Shown here one piece after another: positions 37,142-45,676 of a stretch of DNA of 64,000 nt. The position numbers and the translations under genes were made by a program. The notes under the pieces were generated by a model that searched no databases, was not told the DNA's origin, and worked only from the letters and a program-made list of their open reading frames with translations. The stretch is from contig NC_012881.1 of NCBI RefSeq assembly GCF_000023445.1, positions 3,504,001-3,568,000 on the forward strand. The letters run 5' to 3'. Positions within the stretch are counted from its first letter, which is position 1; the number at the start of each line of letters is the position of its first letter. This DNA is from Maridesulfovibrio salexigens DSM 2638 (lineage in GTDB: Bacteria; Desulfobacterota; Desulfovibrionia; Desulfovibrionales; Desulfovibrionaceae).

Positions 37142-37576
37142 ATGAATTGCTGTAACAGAAACATATGCGGAGCGGCTGATAAATCAGGAAATTACTTTCT
37201 AAATGGGTACCATTGCGCCGAGGCTGTTGTCAGAGGCTCTATTGAGCATGCGGGAATGAAACCGGATGAAATTGTCCGCTACGCCACCCCCTTTGGCGGA
37301 GGCTATGGCAAAACATTTCAGGAAGCATGCGGAGCACTAAGCGGAGCCTTAATTGTAATCGGGCATCTCTACGGTCGCAATGAAGCAGGACAGAGTTGGG
37401 ACTATCCGGCTGCCCTTGCCGAAATAATCAGAGATAAATTTTTAGAAAAATACGGCACAACAAAATGCATTAATCTGAGAGAAAAATTCGGACCTGAAGC
37501 ACAACAACAAAAATGTTCTGAAATCGTCCGCTGGATAAGTTGCGAAGTAATGGATGAGCTGGAACTGGAGAATTAG
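37142..37576 (+). CDS. C_GCAxxG_C_C family redox protein
   Basis: 144 residues belonging to the Cys-rich family named for its C-GCAxxG-C-C pattern: Cys25 in NGYHCAEAV, Cys63 in EACGALSGAL, Cys109, Cys125 and Cys134, plus extra N-terminal cysteines (CC, C9). The function is not settled; the conserved cysteines suggest electron transfer or thiol redox work. AGGAGG precedes the ATG at 37142. It is divergent from the Sec-containing LysR regulator with 110 bases between, the classic LysR-target layout, so it is the most probable regulated gene. Confidence 0.85.
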   Translation: MNCCNRNICGAADKSGNYFLNGYHCAEAVVRGSIEHAGMKPDEIVRYATPFGGGYGKTFQEACGALSGALIVIGHLYGRNEAGQSWDYPAALAEIIRDKFLEKYGTTKCINLREKFGPEAQQQKCSEIVRWISCEVMDELELEN

Positions 37577-37620
37577 GTTTGTGTTATTTCCAGCCATGTA
37601 ACCAGACCGGATTTTCAATC

Positions 37621-37662
37621 AAAAAAACGTCCTCCAACAAAAATACGATGGAGGACGTTTTA
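37621..37662. terminator. bidirectional terminator
   Basis: AAACGTCCTCCA-N12-TGGAGGACGTTT with A and T runs on both sides, between convergent genes. Confidence 0.9.
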
Positions 37663-37682
37663 ATTAAACTCATCAATATAAA

Positions 37683-38078
37683 CTAATTAAACTCAACCTT
37701 GACGGGACTGACAATCTTCAAGACGGATTCCTGCTTGAATATATCCTTGTAGGCCTTCGCTATCTCGTCCACGCGCAATTCGGCATCCTTGTCCGTAGAG
37801 ACTATCATGAGCACCTTACTCCCTTCGGAATAGGTGAGGCCTTTATTGCCTCCCCAGAAGCCTTGGGCATCAAAAACAGTGTAGCCGTCACTGAACTTAG
37901 GAGTGACCTGCTTACGCAAAAAATCCTGAAAACATTCTGAACTTATTTGCTTTTTACCATCCTGATAAGTCTGCCCCATGTATAGCTCATAACGGTTCCA
38001 TTTGCTCGTTGCACAACCGGACAAGCCAAAAGCCAACAACAGGACCACAACAGCCAGTATTCGCACAGAACTACGCAT
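37683..38078 (-). CDS. DUF3574 lipoprotein
   Basis: 131 residues from ATG 38078, with GGAGGA upstream; a start at 38114 is less likely. Lipoprotein signal with lipobox LSGC. The mature part follows the DUF3574 pattern: YELYMGQTYQDGKKQIS, FLRKQVTPKFSDGYTVFDAQGFW and EGSKVLMIVS. DUF3574 proteins have no established function. Envelope-located. Confidence 0.82.
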   Translation of the reverse strand: MRSSVRILAVVVLLLAFGLSGCATSKWNRYELYMGQTYQDGKKQISSECFQDFLRKQVTPKFSDGYTVFDAQGFWGGNKGLTYSEGSKVLMIVSTDKDAELRVDEIAKAYKDIFKQESVLKIVSPVKVEFN

Positions 38079-38138
38079 AAGAAATACTCCTCCAAGTCTA
38101 CGACAAGACTCCAACGCGAACCCCCAAAACTATCCAAG

Positions 38139-38219
38139 CAAGCGGCGAAGCCATATTAAAAGTTTTTGAAGAGTCCAGAGAAACTTTTTACAAAAAGTTT
38201 CTCTGGCCGCCGGAGGCAA
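38139..38219. repeat. dispersed intergenic repeat, copy 2 (inverted)
   Basis: Reverse complement of the 28084 element: GCGGCGAAGCC, AAAAGTTTTTGAAGAGTCCAGAG, then AAACTTTTT/AAAAAGTTT hairpin and GGCCGCCGGAGGC (blocks separated). It lies after the EFR1 gene and may serve as its terminator. Confidence 0.75.
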
Positions 38220-38249
38220 AATCAATTCATCCCAAGACGCGTAGCGCAC

Positions 38250-39041
38250 CTAAATAAATACTTCAGGCTCACGGCGATCACTGAAATTATCAGCCAGCCA
38301 CTGAGAAACTTCGAGCAGACGGGGTACTTCAAGCTTGCGCGCCTCAAAAGCACAGACCTTAACGCAGGCGCAGCAGAAAATACACTTGTCCGGGTCAGTT
38401 TCCACTAAGGAACCTACAGAGATTGCTGCTGTGGGACAGACCCTTTCGCAAGAACCGCAAAGCTGGCAGGCATCGTTGGAGACGGGCGAAGCTGAAGCCT
38501 TGGGCGAACGTTCCTTGTAAGGACGATCACCGGGAATCTCTACATCTCCAGCGAAGAGAGAACCATCAGCAAGCTTTGCAGCGAGAGATTTACCGAACTC
38601 GCGTGCCTTACCCAGATCATCTTCATCAGGACGGCTGACCGCGATGGGAGTCCTCTCACTGGAAAAAGAATGCTCGCCAATGAACGCAGCTCCTGCAAGA
38701 GTCTTAAACCCTGCTTCTACGGCAATATCAGCAAGCTCAATAAGCGCATCCTCATAAGCACGGTTACCGTAAACAACCACTGGAACTACAGGACTGCCAC
38801 AGGACTTCAATGCCTTAAAACGTTCCACGGCAATGAGCGGAATGCGGCCGCCGTAGACAGGAGCACCGATTATCACCAGATCATTATCAGCACAGTCGCA
38901 AGTTTCGGGCACTCGGTCCGCCCGGGTAACATCAACGACCTCTGAACATTCCGCACCGACACCTTCAGCAATGGCATCCAAAATACGGCGGGTGGTCCGG
39001 GTGGGGGAAAAACAAATCATCTTCAATTTCTTGCAGGACAT
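38250..39041 (-). CDS. EFR1-type fusion of flavodoxin-like domain and 2[4Fe-4S] ferredoxin
   Basis: 263 residues. The N-terminal flavodoxin-like half starts SPTRTTRRILDAIAEG and contains GAPVYGGRIP; the C-terminal half has two ferredoxin clusters, CQLCGSCERVCP and CIFCCACVKVC. This domain order is that of EFR1-family ferredoxins. Likely a cytoplasmic electron carrier linking flavin and Fe-S chemistry; partner unknown. Good GGAG site before ATG 39041. Transcribed singly. Confidence 0.88.
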   Translation of the reverse strand: MSCKKLKMICFSPTRTTRRILDAIAEGVGAECSEVVDVTRADRVPETCDCADNDLVIIGAPVYGGRIPLIAVERFKALKSCGSPVVPVVVYGNRAYEDALIELADIAVEAGFKTLAGAAFIGEHSFSSERTPIAVSRPDEDDLGKAREFGKSLAAKLADGSLFAGDVEIPGDRPYKERSPKASASPVSNDACQLCGSCERVCPTAAISVGSLVETDPDKCIFCCACVKVCAFEARKLEVPRLLEVSQWLADNFSDRREPEVFI

Positions 39042-39191
39042 AAAAACTCCATATCAAATTACTAAGTAAGACATCCGCCAAGTGACTTTACTTTTAGAAA
39101 ATTTAAGTACAGGGGCAAAGGTGATTTTGTAAACAGTTTTAATATAGCGTGTATCAACTCATCTGGCTTTTTTCAGCATAATAAAAAGGTT

Positions 39192-41081
39192 ATGGCATAC
39201 TGGAACCTTTTGTGCGATATAAAAACAATGAGCGGAAATACAGACAAATTGAACTTGAGTGCAGCCATCTTAGCCGGTGGCGAAGGGCGACGCATGGGCA
39301 GGACCGATAAATCCTGCCTTGAAATTTCCGGTGAAAAACTGGTCAGCAGGATCATCCGCAGTCTTGAAGGTATTTTTTCGGAAACCTTTATCATTACCCG
39401 CACCCCGGAAAACCACCCGGACCTTGATGTACGGCTGGTTGGAGACCTGTTTGAATCACGTAGTTCACTGACCGGAATACATTCCGCGCTCTACCATTCC
39501 CGCACTGATCATGTGTTCATCACCGCCTGTGATTCACCATTCCTTAACCGGGAACTAATCAGCGAATTGCTGAGCAGGGTTGAACCGGATGACGATGTGG
39601 TGATTCCCATACACCCGGACGGCTTCTACGAACCACTCTGCGCTGTTTATTCAAAACGCTGCCTGCCGTTTATCGAAGAAAATCTGAAAAAGAATATATT
39701 TCAGATCATCCGCTTTTTCCCGCAGGTAAAGGTAAAAACCGTGAACACGGACTTGCTGGCAAAGAAAGATCATGGCCTGACAACTTTCATAAACATAAAT
39801 ACTCCTGATGAATTAAGCCGGGTCCGCGAAGATCTGGATAATCCTACAGACAGATCCGGCAGCGGACAGAACTCTTTCCCACACTCCATCCCGCGCAGTG
39901 CAGCTCTCAAACTTATCCGTAAAAGCATTGCCCTGCCAAAAAGCGAATACGTTCCTGTAACGGACTGTTCAGGACTAGTTGCCGCAGAAACCCTGCAATC
40001 GGGTATCTCCCTGCCTGAACATGACCGCTCGGCCATGGATGGATTTGCAGTACCCAGTGCATTCACTGCTGCTGCGTCCGCAGATATACCGATTGAGATG
40101 GGCTTTTCCGGGGAAGTTCGCCCCTCCTGTCCGGTACCGGAAAAATGCGAAGAACAGGCTGTCCGTGTCCTGACTGGCGGAATTATTCCCGAAGGCACCG
40201 ATGCGGTCATACCCTTTGAGAACGTTCAGGTGGGGGAATGCTCCATCTGCATTAGCTCTCCGGTGCGCGAGGGGGATTTCATCCGCAAAACCGGATCGGA
40301 TATTATGAAGGGTGAGACCATCGTCAATTCGGGCACTGTTATTTCGCCCTGTGACGCCGCTCTGCTGGCTTATGCCGGAATCCGCTCCATTCCAACTTAC
40401 CCATTACCCAAAGTGGCTGTAATGGCCGTTGGCAATGAGCTGTGCGATCCGGCCCAGAAAACCCAGTGCGGCCTGATTCCGGCTGACAACCTCATCCTCA
40501 TGAAATCCTTATGCTATCGTTACGGAATCCGTGATGTGCGCATTGCGCCCTGCACGAATTCTCCGGAAGCTATATCCGAAGCAGTGCAGGCCAATAAAGA
40601 TTGCAGGCTGATCGTCACTACCGGTGGAACAGGTCCCGGCAACCGCGATTTTGTATTCAATTCCATCCAACAGGCCGGAGGAATACCTATTTTCAAAGGG
40701 CTGGCCATGCATCCGGCAAAATCAGTATTTGCATTCAGCATGGACAACTCAATTGTCATCGGACTGCCCGGCCCGCCCAATGCAGTGAATCTTGCCTTCC
40801 ACACCATAGTCAATCCGGTAATCAATATGTTGCAGGCAAAAACGGTAACTTCCACCACGAGCCCGGCAATTCTTACCGATGCGCTGAAAGGTGGACGCGA
40901 CCGGGAAAAACTACGTCCCTGCCGCATTTTTGAAGACAACGGGAAAATTTTAGCTGACCCTTTGCTCGATAAAACCTTTTCACCACGTAAGGTTATGAGC
41001 CTGTGTAACGGAATAATCATTCTTCCTGCGGACTGCGGAGAACTTCCTCCTCAGAGCGTTGTTCAAGTAATCCGTCTCTAA
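39192..41081 (+). CDS. MobA-MoeA fusion: molybdenum cofactor guanylyltransferase plus molybdopterin molybdotransferase
   Basis: 629 residues in two enzymes. Residues about 22-215 are MobA-like: LAGGEGRRMGRTDK nucleotide-binding loop, GDLFESRSSLTGIHSAL and ITACDSPFL. Residues about 225-629 are MoeA-like: LPEHDRSAMDGFAV, LTGGIIPEGTDAVIPFENV, and TTGGTGPGNRDF near 475. Together they insert molybdenum (or tungsten) into molybdopterin and attach GMP to make bis-MGD, used by formate dehydrogenases and related enzymes. The start is uncertain: ATG 39192 has AAGG only two bases away, and ATG 39228 has none. A fusion of consecutive steps could channel the cofactor. Confidence 0.9.
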   Translation: MAYWNLLCDIKTMSGNTDKLNLSAAILAGGEGRRMGRTDKSCLEISGEKLVSRIIRSLEGIFSETFIITRTPENHPDLDVRLVGDLFESRSSLTGIHSALYHSRTDHVFITACDSPFLNRELISELLSRVEPDDDVVIPIHPDGFYEPLCAVYSKRCLPFIEENLKKNIFQIIRFFPQVKVKTVNTDLLAKKDHGLTTFININTPDELSRVREDLDNPTDRSGSGQNSFPHSIPRSAALKLIRKSIALPKSEYVPVTDCSGLVAAETLQSGISLPEHDRSAMDGFAVPSAFTAAASADIPIEMGFSGEVRPSCPVPEKCEEQAVRVLTGGIIPEGTDAVIPFENVQVGECSICISSPVREGDFIRKTGSDIMKGETIVNSGTVISPCDAALLAYAGIRSIPTYPLPKVAVMAVGNELCDPAQKTQCGLIPADNLILMKSLCYRYGIRDVRIAPCTNSPEAISEAVQANKDCRLIVTTGGTGPGNRDFVFNSIQQAGGIPIFKGLAMHPAKSVFAFSMDNSIVIGLPGPPNAVNLAFHTIVNPVINMLQAKTVTSTTSPAILTDALKGGRDREKLRPCRIFEDNGKILADPLLDKTFSPRKVMSLCNGIIILPADCGELPPQSVVQVIRL

Positions 41082-41155
41082 GTCACTATTTCAGGCATAA
41101 TTACTGCATTTATTCGGCTCAAGAAAAAAATGCCCTGAAATCCATGGAGCCGAAC

Positions 41156-41740
41156 ATGATCAATTCCGTCCAATCAGCATACGCAACACAATCAGTCGAC
41201 GAAGTTCTGCAATCCCGCGCCAGAACACAACCGACCTCTCAGGAACGACAATCCGGGGACAAGGTCACTATCTCCGATTCCGCCAAGATGCTTGCTTCCA
41301 TCGACAGCTTTTTCTCCGATATGAATATCCCGTACACACCGGGACAATCCATATCCCTTGATGATCTTAAAACAGGTCTGGAAACCAGCACAAAAAAATT
41401 TCAGGATGACGTGAATGTGCTTTTCCTGCAAAACGATATCAGCACTGATCCCCCAGTAGAATTGACTACTGACGGATACGGAAATGTCCGGGTGATGGGA
41501 GACCATCCCCAAAAAGACAAGATCGAACAGCTTTTTGAAGACAACCCTGATCTCGCCAATGATTTCCGTGGAATCAGTGGGCTGAACAGTCTGGTTGAAG
41601 CCGGGGAAGAATACCTCGAATTTGCCAAGGCTTATGAGAAGAACCCTTATGAAGCCGTGGCTAAGTACAGCCACATCTTCAGCGGGATGGATATTGAAGA
41701 ATTCAGCATGACCGTTGGCGGGGATAATTCTGTCGCATAA
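41156..41740 (+). CDS. hypothetical protein with GDKVTIS-type N-terminal motif
   Basis: 194 residues from ATG 41156, which has GGAG six bases upstream (ATG 41144 overlaps that site). Mostly polar and predicted alpha-helical. The N-terminal SGDKVTISDSAKML resembles a motif found near the N-termini of FlgM and some flagellum-related proteins, but the remainder matches nothing I know, so a flagellar link is tentative. No signal peptide. Followed by about 125 non-coding bases and a terminator. Confidence 0.6.
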   Translation: MINSVQSAYATQSVDEVLQSRARTQPTSQERQSGDKVTISDSAKMLASIDSFFSDMNIPYTPGQSISLDDLKTGLETSTKKFQDDVNVLFLQNDISTDPPVELTTDGYGNVRVMGDHPQKDKIEQLFEDNPDLANDFRGISGLNSLVEAGEEYLEFAKAYEKNPYEAVAKYSHIFSGMDIEEFSMTVGGDNSVA

Positions 41741-41866
41741 ACTTAACCTAAGCGAAATATATTTGGCTTCCCCTAGCCTCCATGATGTTGTATATTGAAA
41801 TCATGAGGAAAACCAAGCAGGGCAGCCTGCAGACTCATAAGAGCATACGAATGCATCGTTCATAAT

Positions 41867-41895
41867 AAGGCGGCCCTAATCGGGTCGCCTTTTCT
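41867..41895 (+). terminator. terminator just upstream of phoH
   Basis: AAGGCGGCCC-TAAT-CGGGTCGCCTT with minor bulges followed by TTCTCTTTT. It ends about 30 bases before the PhoH start, which is unusual and suggests either a short upstream transcript or attenuation. Confidence 0.75.
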
Positions 41896-41925
41896 CTTTT
41901 GGACCACTTTAAAAGAGGAGGCTTT

Positions 41926-43116
41926 ATGGGACAGAAGAACTTCGTTCTGGACACCAACGTACTCATTGAAAACCCCAAATGCATCACCGCTCTGCGCAAC
42001 GGAGTGGAAAACAACGTTCACCTCCCCTATACCGTCATTACCGAGCTGGATAAGCTCAAGCGTGACCCACGCATCGGACACATTGTTTCCCAAGCAGTAA
42101 GGTCCATTTTAAAAGACGACAAAATCTCTATCCTCTCCCCTGATTTTGCGGAAAAACTTGGCAGCCTGAGCCCGGATGACCGCATTCTCAAGGAAACACT
42201 CAACGCGCCCATTGATGATCCTATTTTGGTCACTAATGACCGCATCCTGCAAATCAAGGCAGGAATTCACAATCTAACATGGGAAGAATACAAGGATTCC
42301 GATCCGTTCCGCTCTGACTCCCAGATGTATACCGGATTTGTGGATGAAGACGAAACGCCCTATGTAAACAGCTTCCGCTGGGAAAACGGAACCCCGGTAT
42401 TTTACGGTAACAAGGAGAACAAGACCATCTCCTACACCCATGAAGTCTGGGGAGTAAAACCGCGCAACATCTATCAGAACCTTGCACTTGAGCTGATGCT
42501 CAACAATGAAATCAACCTTGTCTCCATTCAATCAGAAGCCGGATACGGGAAGACATTTCTTGCTCTGGCATCCGCGCTATATCTGGCCCTTGAGAAAAAG
42601 GACAATCCCTTTGAAAAAGTCTATCTGGTGAAACCAATCTGGGAAATTGGAGCCAAAATGGGCTTCCTGCCCGGATCAGTGGAAGAAAAAATGCAGCCTT
42701 ATGTTCGGTACGTACGTGACCTGACAGTAAAGCTGCACGAACAGCGTCCGGCCAACCGTATTTTCATGGATACGGACTCCGAAAAATTCCGCTTCAACCA
42801 GAAGAAATTTGAAATTCTGCCCATAGCATATATCCGGGGCATGAACCTTGAGAACTGCGTTGTCATCATTGATGAGATGCAGAACATGTCTCGTTCAGAA
42901 GTGCGCTCGCTGCTGACCCGTATGGGTGAAGGTGTTAAGTGCATTTGTCTCGGCGACACGCGACAGGTGGATAACCCCTATCTCAACGAAAGCAACAACG
43001 GTCTCAACTGGGTAGTTAAGAAGCTGCGCGACAATAAGGAATACGCGCACATGGTCCTTAAGGGCGAACGTTCGCGTGGACCTATTACCGACATGGTTTT
43101 GAAGACAGGTTTGTAA
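41926..43116 (+). CDS. PhoH-family protein: PIN nuclease domain plus PhoH ATPase
   Basis: 396 residues from ATG 41926 with GAGGAGG upstream. The N-terminal PIN domain (about 1-135) starts NFVLDTNVLIENP, with further acidic residues in TELDKL and ILVTNDR, as in PIN RNases. The C-terminal PhoH domain has the P-loop SEAGYGKT (about 205) and Walker B VVIIDEMQNMSRSE. Homologues of this architecture (PhoH2) couple RNA unwinding with cleavage, so a role in RNA turnover is likely. Regulation may involve the terminator immediately upstream. Separate from the downstream dnaA-like gene, which is convergent. Confidence 0.9.
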   Translation: MGQKNFVLDTNVLIENPKCITALRNGVENNVHLPYTVITELDKLKRDPRIGHIVSQAVRSILKDDKISILSPDFAEKLGSLSPDDRILKETLNAPIDDPILVTNDRILQIKAGIHNLTWEEYKDSDPFRSDSQMYTGFVDEDETPYVNSFRWENGTPVFYGNKENKTISYTHEVWGVKPRNIYQNLALELMLNNEINLVSIQSEAGYGKTFLALASALYLALEKKDNPFEKVYLVKPIWEIGAKMGFLPGSVEEKMQPYVRYVRDLTVKLHEQRPANRIFMDTDSEKFRFNQKKFEILPIAYIRGMNLENCVVIIDEMQNMSRSEVRSLLTRMGEGVKCICLGDTRQVDNPYLNESNNGLNWVVKKLRDNKEYAHMVLKGERSRGPITDMVLKTGL

Positions 43117-43120
43117 ACAC

Positions 43121-43156
43121 AAAAGCCCGGCTGTTCCGAGAACAGCCGGGCCTTTT
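43121..43156. terminator. bidirectional terminator after phoH
   Basis: AAAAGCCCGGCTGTTC-CGA-GAACAGCCGGGCCTTTT arms (read in two halves) between convergent genes. Confidence 0.9.
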
Positions 43157-43182
43157 ATCCTATTAATTCAGAAATTTTTTTA

Positions 43183-43875
43183 CTACTTTTGGAAGATCCT
43201 CAGGAGGAGTTCGTCGAGGTCTTCGCCGTTATCAATGGCTTCGGAAATTTCGCTTTCCAGAACCTGCGCACCCTTGCGCACTTCGGAAACCGTGCAATCC
43301 ATGTTCAAGGCCACTTCCTCGGCAGGGATACCGTAACGGAAGCAGAGATAATACAGAGCGCGACGGGCAAGCACAGCATGATCATTGGCCTGCATCATCA
43401 GGTCACGAAATGAAACCGCAAAAGCTTCAAGCACAGCATCAAGGATGGAATCAAATGTCTGTGCTTCCAGTTCGGGCATAACTTCAGTGGCTTCGACTTC
43501 AAAATCAGCCTCATCAAAATCCACCGGCCTCAAACTTCGTACAATCCCGGTCAGCCTGTTGATGCTGGCCAGAATTTCTTCTGCTGCGTAATAAGCAGTA
43601 ACATCGGAAATGAATTCCCGTGGGTTGCCCGCTTTTCCGCTTTCCAAATCAATGGTTACCCCGACCTTGGTCTCAAGTACTTCCTGCGCGGCATCCTTAA
43701 TGCGATCCAGCAAATGTTCCTGCACCCAGTTCATTACAAACTCATTAGGTGCGGTCAGCTGAACTACGCCATCTTCATAGCGTGCAGTCAAAGGTTCCAC
43801 CCAAACCCTGACCAACACAGGATTAATGCGTACAAGAAGCTTTTTCTTTATGGAGCTCCATACATTGGAATTCAT
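43183..43875 (-). CDS. DnaA paralogue lacking the AAA+ domain (domain I plus domain IV-like end)
   Basis: 230 residues from ATG 43875 (GAGGTGGG upstream). Residues 1-75 (VWSSIKKKLLVRINPVLVRVW, read in parts; WVEPLTA; TAPNEFVMNWVQEHLLDRIKD) match DnaA domain I and closely parallel the true DnaA encoded just upstream. Residues about 76-140 are an acidic linker. Residues 141-215 (DAVLEAFAVSFRDLM, HAVLARRALYYLCFRYG, MDCTVSEVRKGAQVLESEIS) follow the helix order of DnaA domain IV, but the signature GRDHTTV is not preserved. No Walker motifs exist. It could dimerise with DnaA or compete for its partners, regulating initiation. It lies about 207 bases after dnaA on the same strand. Confidence 0.75.
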   Translation of the reverse strand: MNSNVWSSIKKKLLVRINPVLVRVWVEPLTARYEDGVVQLTAPNEFVMNWVQEHLLDRIKDAAQEVLETKVGVTIDLESGKAGNPREFISDVTAYYAAEEILASINRLTGIVRSLRPVDFDEADFEVEATEVMPELEAQTFDSILDAVLEAFAVSFRDLMMQANDHAVLARRALYYLCFRYGIPAEEVALNMDCTVSEVRKGAQVLESEISEAIDNGEDLDELLLRIFQK

Positions 43876-44082
43876 TTCCCACCTCTGCAATTTGGGCCCT
43901 CAAAAAAGGACCGTCGAAAGACATATACAAACCGGTTGCAATGAATATCCCCAAACCCGAAAAAGAGCAAACAGCTTTATACTGTCACTCTTTTTCGGAA
44001 ATCAAAAACGCTAAAAAACAAAAACAACAGAAAAAACACCCCAAAGGGAATCATAAAAAATCTGTTGTCCAAAAAACCAATC

Positions 44083-45444
44083 TTACGGAGTAAGTCGGTC
44101 TATAGTATCCTGCAACTGCCTTCCAAGGGGGGTCTGCAGGGAAATTTCACGTTCAATATTGGTAATACCTTTGATTACGGTAGAATGTCTGCGGCCCAGT
44201 CTGGTTCCGATATCCTTAAGGGACAGTTCGGTATGCTTGCGGGCGAGGAAGAAAGCGGTGTTTCTTGCCAGTACGATCTGGCGTTTACGGCTTTTAGAGC
44301 GCAACTGATCAGCAGTAAGTTCGTAAGAACGGCAGATATGATCCACAATGGAATCATAGCTGGGCGCGGCTTTGGCAATGGAATAGTTTTCCAATACCTG
44401 CCAGGCCAGTTCCTGCGAAACATCACGGTTGAGCAGTCTTGCCTTCAGCACTAGGTTCTGCAAGCAGCTTTCCAGCTGTCTTACGTCTGTGGTAATACGG
44501 TCCGCCAGAAGTTCGGAAATGGAATCCGGAACCTGGGTACCCAGTCGTATGGCTTTGCTTTCAACGATTCTCTTTCTGGTCTCAAAATCAGGAGTGGAAA
44601 TAAGTGCCAGCAGACCTGAACTGAAACGGGAAACCAACTGAGGGTCTACCTTATCAAGTTCACGAGGCAGAAAGGAGCTGGTCATAACCACTTTGGAGCC
44701 GCGCAATTGCAGACTCTTCAGGGTTTCCAGAATTTCATCCTGCATTTTCTGCTTGCCCTGAAAGAAATGAATATCTTCCAGAAGCAGACAATCCACATTA
44801 TCCCTGAATTCGGATTTGAAACGGGAAATTTCACCGGCTTTAAGAGCCAGAACCATTCTGTTTGCGAACTCTTCTGCTGTAAGACAGGCAATGGATATGT
44901 TCTTCTTGTTACTGGAAGCACACAGATTTTTGCCTATTGAATGCAGCAGATGAGTTTTTCCAAGACCGGGAGCGGAGCTCATGAAGAGCTGGTCACCGGG
45001 CAGGGAGTTATCACAGAGACTTCTGGACGCGGCGCAGGCAAGTCTGTTGGACTCGCCGATTACGAAATCGTCAAAAGAAAAACGCCAACGGGGAATACGA
45101 GTATTGACCACCGCGGAAGACATCATGGGAAGGCCCATGCTTGCCTGTACTGGACGGGCTGCCGCAGGTCTGGGTCTATCGACCTTGACCGCGGGCCTTT
45201 CTACGGACTTCCTAACCCCAATCTCCACCTTGGGGCTGGTGCCGAGAACCTGCTCGCCAGCTTCTTTGATGTTGTCCATGAGACGGTCCCTAACCCAGGC
45301 TGCCACAAAGTCGTTAGGAGCATACAATTTAATTGTATTGCTGCTGACTTCCGCCTTCAGGGGCTTGATCCATACTTTGTACAGACCGGGGTTCAGTCCC
45401 TTCTCAAGAAATTTTAGAATTTTATTCCAGCTGTCTCTCATCAT
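44083..45444 (-). CDS. dnaA: chromosomal replication initiator DnaA
   Basis: 453 residues. Domain I 1-80 (WNKILKFLEKGLNPGLYKVW in short form, WIKPL); linker 80-118; AAA+ domain about 120-350 with Walker A APGLGKTH (K163), Walker B LLLEDIHF (D224), and box VII-like SRFSSGLLALI; domain IV about 365-453 with ILARNTAFFLARKHTELSL-type helix (given in part) and the signature LGRRHSTVIKG. The recognition motif has Arg419 where E. coli has Asp433 in GRDHTT, and Ser for the first Thr. Binds DnaA boxes, opens oriC and loads the helicase. No clear Shine-Dalgarno precedes ATG 45444. The AT-rich region upstream is the oriC candidate. Confidence 0.95.
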   Translation of the reverse strand: MMRDSWNKILKFLEKGLNPGLYKVWIKPLKAEVSSNTIKLYAPNDFVAAWVRDRLMDNIKEAGEQVLGTSPKVEIGVRKSVERPAVKVDRPRPAAARPVQASMGLPMMSSAVVNTRIPRWRFSFDDFVIGESNRLACAASRSLCDNSLPGDQLFMSSAPGLGKTHLLHSIGKNLCASSNKKNISIACLTAEEFANRMVLALKAGEISRFKSEFRDNVDCLLLEDIHFFQGKQKMQDEILETLKSLQLRGSKVVMTSSFLPRELDKVDPQLVSRFSSGLLALISTPDFETRKRIVESKAIRLGTQVPDSISELLADRITTDVRQLESCLQNLVLKARLLNRDVSQELAWQVLENYSIAKAAPSYDSIVDHICRSYELTADQLRSKSRKRQIVLARNTAFFLARKHTELSLKDIGTRLGRRHSTVIKGITNIEREISLQTPLGRQLQDTIDRLTP

Positions 45445-45521
45445 GAGGGGTTTACTAATTCAAAGTGAGTATAACCATCAACTCTTGATAAGGCGGCAGA
45501 CGTCCAATGACGCCGCAATGG

Positions 45522-45530
45522 TTATCTACA
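45522..45530 (+). promoter_or_regulatory. DnaA-box-like site
   Basis: TTATCTACA, one mismatch to TTATCCACA, 78 bases upstream of the dnaA start. Confidence 0.45.
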
Positions 45531-45650
45531 ACTTAAACTACTGTTTTTATGGATTTTTCCTTTAATGCAAGCAATTCGGTCAGCAAGACCCGAAAGCTCT
45601 TAAAGGCCGTAACTGCAAGCTTGAGCAACTTTTCAATATTATTTTTCAAC

Positions 45651-45676
45651 ACCTGTGGAAAACTTTTTCCACAGGT
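45651..45676. promoter_or_regulatory. inverted pair of DnaA boxes
   Basis: Perfect 12-base inverted repeat ACCTGTGGAAAA/TTTTCCACAGGT with two-base spacer. Each arm contains TTTTCCACA, one mismatch from the DnaA box. It lies about 207 bases upstream of dnaA and may serve autoregulation as well as origin function. Confidence 0.6.

Noticed and set aside
41192-41674. Minus-strand open frame opposite the 41156 gene
   Set aside because: No ribosome site; the plus-strand frame has one and a protein-like composition.
45651-45676. Inverted repeat upstream of dnaA as a terminator
   Set aside because: The T-run is part of the stem arm, not after the hairpin, and no gene ends nearby; DnaA-box content explains it better.
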